Source of the DNA: CBDHCC01 sp965219235
GTDB taxonomy: Bacteria > Pseudomonadota > Alphaproteobacteria > Sphingomonadales > Sphingomonadaceae
Assembly: GCA_965219235.1 (NCBI GenBank)
Contig: OZ244721.1
Location: 496,001 to 560,000, forward strand
Direction: 5' to 3'
Length of the DNA stretch: 64,000 bases
Below, piece by piece: positions 58,990-64,000 of the stretch. The notes beneath the pieces are model-generated. The model saw only the letters and a list, made by a program, of their open reading frames with translations. It searched no databases and was not told the DNA's origin. How positions within the stretch are numbered: the first letter of the stretch is position 1; every line of letters begins with the position of its first letter. Both the position numbers and the translations under genes were made by a program.

Positions 58990-59433
58990 ATGACCTCCGA
59001 CACGCCCACCCAGCGCCGCGCCGCCGCCTTCCGCAAGACGCGCGAGGCGCATCTGACGGAGGTGGCGGAGGACTATGTCGAGCTGATCGCCGATCTGATC
59101 GAGGAGATGGGTGAGGCGCGGCTGACCGACATCGCCGAGAACATGGCGGTCACCCGGACCACCGCGTCCAAGATCATCGCCCGCCTGCGCCGCGAAGGGC
59201 TGGTGGAGAGCCGCCCCTATCGCTCCGTCTTCCTGACCGACGACGGCGCGGCGATGGCGGCGGAGTCGCGCCGACGCCACCAGATCGTGTTCGACTTCCT
59301 GCGCGCGCTGGGGCTGGACGAGGCCACGGCGGAGGCGGACTCGGAAGGCATGGAGCATCATGTGAGCGACGCCACGCTTACCGCGATGGCCGAGCTGAGC
59401 GCGGCGCGGACCGGCGATGCGCACCCGAAATGA
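58990..59433 (+). CDS. mntR: Manganese-responsive repressor MntR (DtxR family)
   Basis: 147 residues: AAAFRKTREAHLTEVAEDYV, a winged helix with ARLTDIAENMAVTRTTASKI and IARLRREGLVESRPYRSVFL, then RRHQIVFDFLRALGLDEATA and the metal-site segment EGMEHHVSD with Glu and His ligands. It represses Mn uptake when Mn is bound. mntH follows 27 bases later on the same strand. ATG 58990. Confidence 0.92.
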   Translation: MTSDTPTQRRAAAFRKTREAHLTEVAEDYVELIADLIEEMGEARLTDIAENMAVTRTTASKIIARLRREGLVESRPYRSVFLTDDGAAMAAESRRRHQIVFDFLRALGLDEATAEADSEGMEHHVSDATLTAMAELSAARTGDAHPK

Positions 59434-59460
59434 GCCACGGCTTAACTTGACAGCCTGGGC

Positions 59461-60840
59461 GTGACCCGCGAGGACCGCGACGCCATGCTCGACACCGCCC
59501 GCATCGATCACGCGACCGACGAGCCCGGCTGGCGGACGGGCGGCGGCGTGTCCCTGCCGGAGGTGTTCCGATCCGTGCGCGTGCCCGACGGCGCGTCAGG
59601 GTGGCGCAAGCTCGCCGCCTTCACCGGCCCCGGCTTCCTGGTCGCGGTCGGCTATATGGACCCGGGCAACTGGGCCACCGATCTGGCCGGCGGATCGGCC
59701 TTCGGCTACACGCTGCTCTCCGTCATCCTCTTGTCCAACGTCATGGCGATCGTGCTGCAGGCGCTGTCCGCGCGGCTGGGCATCGCCACCGGACGCGACC
59801 TGGCATCCGCCTGCCGCGACGCCTACTCCAAACCCACGGCCATCGTCCTCTGGCTGCTGTGCGAGATCGCGATCGTGGCCTGCGACCTGGCGGAGGTGAT
59901 CGGGACCGCCATCGGCCTCAACCTGCTGTTCGGCGTGCCGCTGGTCTGGGGTGTGGTGCTGACCGGCCTGGACGTGCTCCTGATCCTCGCGCTCCAGAAG
60001 CACGGCTTCCGCAAGCTGGAGGCGTTCATCATCGCGCTGATCGCGGTGATCGCGCTCTGCTTCGTCTACGAGCTCGCCGCCTCGCAGCCGGAGATCGGAC
60101 CGTTGCTGAGGGGCTTCGTTCCCACCACCCAGGTCGTGACCAACCCCGCGATGCTCTACATCGCCATCGGCATCCTGGGCGCCACCGTCATGCCCCACAA
60201 TCTCTACCTGCATTCGGCGGCCGTGCAGACCCGCGACTACGAGCGCACGCCGGCCGGAAAGCGGGACGCGGTGAAGTGGGCCACGATCGACTCCACGGTG
60301 GCGCTCAGCCTGGCGCTGTTCGTCAACGCCGCCATCCTGATCCTGGCGGCGTCCGCCTTCCACACCATCGGCCGCACCGACATCGCCGAGATCCAGGACG
60401 CCTATCAGCTCCTCACCCCCACACTCGGCGCCGCGGCGGCGAGCACGCTGTTCGCGGTGGCGTTGCTCGCCTCGGGTCAGAACTCCACCATCACCGCGAC
60501 GCTCGCCGGGCAGATCGTGATGGAGGGGTTCCTGCGCCTGCGCCTGGCGCCCTGGGCGCGCCGCCTGATCACGCGGGGGCTGGCGATCATCCCGTGTGTC
60601 ATCGTGGCCGCGCTCTATGGCGAGAGCGGCACCGCGCGGCTGCTCATCCTGAGCCAGGTGGTGCTGTCGATGCAGCTGCCCTTCGCCGTCGTGCCGCTGG
60701 TCCGCTTCACGTCCGACCGCACCAAGATGGGCGAGCTGGTCAGCCCCGGCTGGCTGAAGGGCGCGGCCTGGTTCATCGCGGCCATCATCATCGTGCTGAA
60801 CGTCAAACTGCTCTACGACACCGCCGGCGGAGGCTTCTGA
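59461..60840 (+). CDS. mntH: Manganese/divalent metal transporter MntH (Nramp)
   Basis: 459 residues, eleven membrane helices. The metal-binding motif DPGNW (in VGYMDPGNWATDLAGG) and MPHNLYLHSA on helix 6 are both intact, so transport activity is expected. The GTG at 59461 gives the longest form; the ATG at 59485 is the alternative. It forms an operon with mntR, so it is probably repressed by Mn-MntR. Confidence 0.95.
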   Translation: MTREDRDAMLDTARIDHATDEPGWRTGGGVSLPEVFRSVRVPDGASGWRKLAAFTGPGFLVAVGYMDPGNWATDLAGGSAFGYTLLSVILLSNVMAIVLQALSARLGIATGRDLASACRDAYSKPTAIVLWLLCEIAIVACDLAEVIGTAIGLNLLFGVPLVWGVVLTGLDVLLILALQKHGFRKLEAFIIALIAVIALCFVYELAASQPEIGPLLRGFVPTTQVVTNPAMLYIAIGILGATVMPHNLYLHSAAVQTRDYERTPAGKRDAVKWATIDSTVALSLALFVNAAILILAASAFHTIGRTDIAEIQDAYQLLTPTLGAAAASTLFAVALLASGQNSTITATLAGQIVMEGFLRLRLAPWARRLITRGLAIIPCVIVAALYGESGTARLLILSQVVLSMQLPFAVVPLVRFTSDRTKMGELVSPGWLKGAAWFIAAIIIVLNVKLLYDTAGGGF

Positions 60841-60845
60841 GGGGT

Positions 60846-61098
60846 AATTGTAGTTTGCAAACCCGACAGGCTAACTTCGGCTGGTGGGGAGCGGTGGTTC
60901 CAATCCTATTGCGCTCTCACCACAACCCCCGCTCGTCCTGAGCCTGTCGAAGGACGCACAAAAGACAGTCGCGGCGACCGCCGGACGTGCCCTGCCCAAC
61001 GTCCCCTTCAACAAGCTCAGGACAGGCTTCGACAGGCTCAGGACGAGCGGATCGGGGTTGGGGAGTTCGACGTCCGGCCTTGCGTTGGAAGCGGTCGC
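60846..61098. repeat. Composite repeat with family D pair, second copy
   Basis: GTAGTTTGCAAACCCGACAG, TTCGGCTGGTGGGGAGCGG, then CTCGTCCTGAGCCTGTCGAA (60931) and the inverse TTCGACAGGCTCAGGACGAG (61028), ending near GAGTTCGACGTCCG. The order matches 52832-53180. Confidence 0.65.
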
Positions 61099-61099
61099 A

Positions 61100-61306
61100 G
61101 TGAAACGGTGGGTTCGCAAACTGCATGATCGCCTTCTGAGGGGGCGGACCCTGCAGTCGTTCGACACGCTCACCGGACGCGAGGTGCTGGCGCTCGCGAT
61201 CAGCAACGAGGAGGAGGGCGGCCGCATCCACGCCGACTTCGCCGCCTGGCTGCGCGAGCACTGCCCCCACTCGGCCGGCCTTCACGACGGTCACCCGCCG
61301 CACGAC
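61100..61306 (+). pseudogene. 5' remnant of a membrane-bound ferritin-like gene (mbfA-like)
   Basis: The frame from GTG 61100 reads VKRWVRKLHDRLLRG, then LQSFDTLTGREVLALAISNE and EEGGRIHADFAAWLREHCP. This is the start of the rubrerythrin/ferritin-like domain of MbfA-type Fe/Mn exporters, with the first metal Glu residues. It stops resembling the family near 61270, before the EExxH motif; the VIT1-like membrane domain is absent. The lacI gene ends here on the other strand. It is probably a deletion remnant. Confidence 0.6.
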
Positions 61307-62304
61307 TCCCGGACGATCAGTTCCGTGGCCAGTCGGCCGGACCCGCTCACGGGCTCCGCATCCAGGATGCCGGCGACCAGTTGGCGACCGGCTTCCGACG
61401 TGTTCTGCCGGATCGTGGTCAGCGCCGGCGTGCTGAGCCTGCTCAACAGCATGTCGTCATAGCCGACCACCGAGACGTCGCCCGGCACCGACAGGCCGTG
61501 GCGTCGCAGCGCCCGGATCGCTCCCAGCGCCATAAGGTCGCTGGTGGCGACCACGCCGTCGAACCGCAACCCGCGCTCCAGCATGCGGCGGATCGCGGTG
61601 TCGGCGGAGTCGAGCTCGAACTCGACCTGCGCCACGAGCCTGGGATCGGCCTCGATCCCGTTCTCCGCCAGCGCGTCCGTGTAGCCGCGTCGGCGCTGCA
61701 CCGCCTCGGGATCGTGACCGCCGACGAACACGATCGCCCGCCGGCCCAGGCGCGCCAGGTGGAGGGTGGCGCGCCGCCCGCCCAGGCGATTGTCGGTCCC
61801 GATCGAACGATAGCGCTGGTTCGCCATCTGCGCGCCCCAGACGACGAACCGGGCGTTGGTGTCGGCCAGCTCGTTCAGTTCCTCGTGAAGCGCGCCCTGA
61901 CCCAGGAAGATGACGCCGCTCGCCCGGCTCGTCGTCGTCGCCAGCACGAGGTCGTCATAGGATTTGGGGGCGACGTGACTGACGGTGAAGTCGCAATCCC
62001 GCGCCCTCGACGCCTCGCCGATGCTGGCGAGCAGTTCGAGGAAGAAGGGGTGCGAGAGCGGCAGTGGCTGCCCGCGCATGTAGGGCGTCACGATCACGAT
62101 CGAACCCTCGGCGCCGATCGGCGCCTTCGGCATCGAGGGTCGGAACGGGTAGTCGTGATCGCGCGCCAAGGCCCAGATCCGCTGCTTGGTGCGCGTCGAG
62201 ATCAGGGGCTGGTCGTTGAGCGCGCGCGACACGGTCGACACCGACACGCCCGCGAGCTTGGCGAGGTGTTCGAGCGTCGTCTTGCTGTTGCTACCGTCGG
62301 CCAT
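61291..62304 (-). CDS. LacI-family transcriptional regulator
   Basis: 337 residues: an N-terminal HTH (TTLEHLAKLAGVSVSTVSRA) and hinge, then a periplasmic-binding-protein-like sensor domain (GSIVIVTPYMRGQPLPLSHP, RASGVIFLGQGAL, AIVFVGGHDPEAVQRRRGYT, FDGVVATSDLMALGAIRAL, GDVSVVGYDDMLLSRLSTP). It probably represses the divergent transporter gene and binds its sugar. The ATG at 62304 precedes the HTH directly; longer upstream codons are not lacI-like. Confidence 0.93.
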   Translation of the reverse strand: MADGSNSKTTLEHLAKLAGVSVSTVSRALNDQPLISTRTKQRIWALARDHDYPFRPSMPKAPIGAEGSIVIVTPYMRGQPLPLSHPFFLELLASIGEASRARDCDFTVSHVAPKSYDDLVLATTTSRASGVIFLGQGALHEELNELADTNARFVVWGAQMANQRYRSIGTDNRLGGRRATLHLARLGRRAIVFVGGHDPEAVQRRRGYTDALAENGIEADPRLVAQVEFELDSADTAIRRMLERGLRFDGVVATSDLMALGAIRALRRHGLSVPGDVSVVGYDDMLLSRLSTPALTTIRQNTSEAGRQLVAGILDAEPVSGSGRLATELIVRESCGG

Positions 62305-62362
62305 CGCGCCCAGAGTTGGTGAGTGTCGAACGCGGGCGGTGTAGCGCATCACGGGGGGCGGA

Positions 62363-63892
62363 TTGCAAGCAGGAGGAGCGACCGGGAACCGGGAGCACGC
62401 TCCGCCAACGCCGCCTCCCCGCAGGTTGTCGCCCGGCGAACTCGTCGATGTCAGCTTCGGATTGCTGGGCGTGCAGATCGTCTGGGGCCTGCAGAACGTC
62501 AACACGACCCGCATCTTCCAGTCGCTCGGCGCCGGTGTCTCCGACTTGCCGATCCTGTGGATCGCGGCGCCGATCACCGGGCTGCTGGTGCAACCGATCG
62601 TCGGCTATCTGAGCGATCGCACCCGTGGGCGGTTCGGTCGCCGCCGGCCCTATCTCGCGGCCGGCGCCGCGCTCAGCGCGCTCGCCCTGATCGGCATGGC
62701 GGAGGCGACCACGCTGTGGTCCGCGATCATGGCCCTGTGGGTGCTGACGGCGGCGGTGAACATCGCCATGCAGCCGCTCCGTTCGCTGATGGCCGACCTG
62801 CTTCCCCCCGAGCAGCGGACCGCGGGGTTCGCCGCGCAGGTCGTGTTCATCGGCGCCGGCGCGGTGTTCGCCTCGGCGCTGCCCTGGATGCTGGTCACCT
62901 GGTTCGGGGTCGCGGGCGTGGGCGAGGGGGGTGTGTCCCGCGTCGTCCAGCTCGCCTTCCGGATCGGGGCCGTGGGCCTGTTGCTGAGCGTGGGCTGGAC
63001 CGTGCTCAGGGTGCGCGAGCCGCGCGGTGGTCCCGTCGCGCCCGCGATCGGCGTGGTCCTCGACGCACCGCGCACGGCGGCGGTCCCGACGCAGCGCGCC
63101 GGCATCGCGTGGACGATCGCGGGCGCCGCCGTGGGCGTCTTCGCCGCCTCGCAGGGACTGCGTCGCGAGATCTATCTGGTGGCCGCGCTGGCCTTCGCGT
63201 TCGGCGTCGCGCGATGCCTGGTCGTCGCGGGCCACCGGCGCGGCAAGGCCGCCGCAGGGTTGCTCGAGATCGTGGAGGACGCGATCCTGATGCCGCCCCT
63301 CCTCCGGCGGCTGGCCTGGGTCCAGTTCTTCACCTGGTTCGGACTCTTCGCATTGTGGGTCTATGCGGTGCCGGCCGTGGCCGCGCGCCATTACGGCACG
63401 TCAGATGCGGCGTCGCGCGGTTACGAGGCGGCCGCCAACTGGGTGGGACTGCTGTTCGCGATCTACGACGGGGTCGCGATCGTCGTGGCGCTGGCGCTTC
63501 CGTGGATCGCCGGGCGGCTGGGCCTTCGGCGGAGCCACGCCCTGTGCCTCGGACTGGGCGCGGCGGGACTGGCGGGGATGGTCGTGCTGCGCGAGCCCCA
63601 GCTGCTCTGGATTGCGTCCCTCGGGATCGGCTGCGCCTGGGCCTCCATCCTGTCCACCCCCTACGCGATGATCGCCGAGGCGGCGCCTGCGGACAAGGTC
63701 GGCGTGCACATGGGGATCCACAACATCTTCCTCGTGTTGCCCCAGCTGGTCGCGGCCTCCGTCCTGGGGGCCGTCATGGACCGGGTGTTCGCGGGCGACG
63801 CCCGCTCCATGCTGGCGCTCGCGACGGGCGCGGTCGCGCTGGCCGCCGGTCTGTCCCTCCTCATCCTTCCGGCGTCCTCCCACCGACGCTGA
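62363..63892 (+). CDS. MFS sugar transporter (GPH/SLC45-like)
   Basis: 509 residues, twelve membrane helices. VGYLSDRTRGRFGRRRPYLA between helices 2 and 3 is typical of GPH/SLC45 sucrose and alpha-glucoside/H+ symporters, as is VDVSFGLLGVQIVWGLQNVN in helix 1. It is divergent from lacI, so it is the likely target. The start is unclear: TTG 62363 opens the frame, but a strong AGGAGGAG (62371-62378) lies after it and the next start-like codon is TTG near 62428. Confidence 0.85.
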   Translation: MQAGGATGNREHAPPTPPPRRLSPGELVDVSFGLLGVQIVWGLQNVNTTRIFQSLGAGVSDLPILWIAAPITGLLVQPIVGYLSDRTRGRFGRRRPYLAAGAALSALALIGMAEATTLWSAIMALWVLTAAVNIAMQPLRSLMADLLPPEQRTAGFAAQVVFIGAGAVFASALPWMLVTWFGVAGVGEGGVSRVVQLAFRIGAVGLLLSVGWTVLRVREPRGGPVAPAIGVVLDAPRTAAVPTQRAGIAWTIAGAAVGVFAASQGLRREIYLVAALAFAFGVARCLVVAGHRRGKAAAGLLEIVEDAILMPPLLRRLAWVQFFTWFGLFALWVYAVPAVAARHYGTSDAASRGYEAAANWVGLLFAIYDGVAIVVALALPWIAGRLGLRRSHALCLGLGAAGLAGMVVLREPQLLWIASLGIGCAWASILSTPYAMIAEAAPADKVGVHMGIHNIFLVLPQLVAASVLGAVMDRVFAGDARSMLALATGAVALAAGLSLLILPASSHRR

Positions 63893-63994
63893 CCGGCCCT
63901 CGGACTTCCTCGGCCGCCCATCCGAACATTTCCGCAAAGTCCGAACCGTCCTCCCGGCCGCGCGCAACGTCTCTGCGCGCCAGGAGGGAAAAAG

Positions 63995-64000
63995 GTGCGC
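63995..64000 (+). CDS. Start of the next gene (truncated by the window)
   Basis: CAGGAGGGAAAAAG followed by GTGCGC: a good ribosome-binding site 7 bases before a GTG. Only two codons are visible. In sphingomonad sugar loci a TonB-dependent receptor often follows, but the sequence does not show this. Confidence 0.4.

Overview
The window is a GC-rich (about 70%) chromosomal segment from an alphaproteobacterium, most likely a sphingomonad (Sphingomonas or a close relative). The basis is the type of gene-transfer-agent (GTA) cluster at 31.3-45.4 kb, with a long DUF2460 protein and a trailing DUF2793 gene, the yajC-secD-secF-Mth938 order, the DUF3035/lspA/ileS order, and a LacI/MFS sugar locus. 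This is inferred from gene content; no 16S rRNA is present.

Layout. 0-25.5 kb is mainly housekeeping: dxs, an EEP-family membrane protein, tRNA-Gly and tRNA-Val, rplM-rpsI, ctaA, a GT4 glycosyltransferase, bamD-recN, a toxin-antitoxin pair with a broken toxin, ligA, phhA, ileS-lspA-DUF3035, ribF-folA and yajC-secD-secF. 25.8-31 kb holds tRNA-Pro, a GH130-like enzyme, a GTA-type lysis pair (GH108 endolysin and 3-TM holin), an intact RelB/RelE pair, a Zur-type regulator with merC, and thyA. 31.3-45.4 kb is the GTA structural cluster: terminase, portal, a g3.5-like protein, a deletion scar, tail terminator, tail tube, chaperones, tape measure, distal tail, hub, NlpC/P60 peptidase, megatron-like protein and DUF2793. 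45.5-56.8 kb carries an OmpA-family protein and a sugar-nucleotide set (UDP-GlcA, UDP-xylose, UDP-ManNAc, UDP-ManNAcA, GDP-mannose) that would feed an exopolysaccharide or glycan pathway. 57-60.8 kb has three envelope/stress genes and mntR-mntH. 61-64 kb has a ferritin-like gene remnant, a LacI regulator and a GPH/SLC45-type sugar transporter.

Most striking points. (1) Several families of short palindromic repeats fill the intergenic spaces, and some lie in frame inside genes: two unrelated families are read through in ileS, and the N-terminus of a GTA tail chaperone is made of repeat sequence. This resembles the palindromic elements known inside Rickettsia genes. (2) The GTA cluster has lost most of the prohead protease, the whole major capsid gene and the start of the head-tail connector in one deletion, while terminase, portal and tail genes stay open. 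(3) A DUF559 (Vsr-like fold) gene sits antisense between terminase and portal, flanked by about 160-bp near-identical direct repeats, and its C-terminus is encoded by the repeat.

All functional calls come from recognisable motifs and gene order read by eye; no database search was run.
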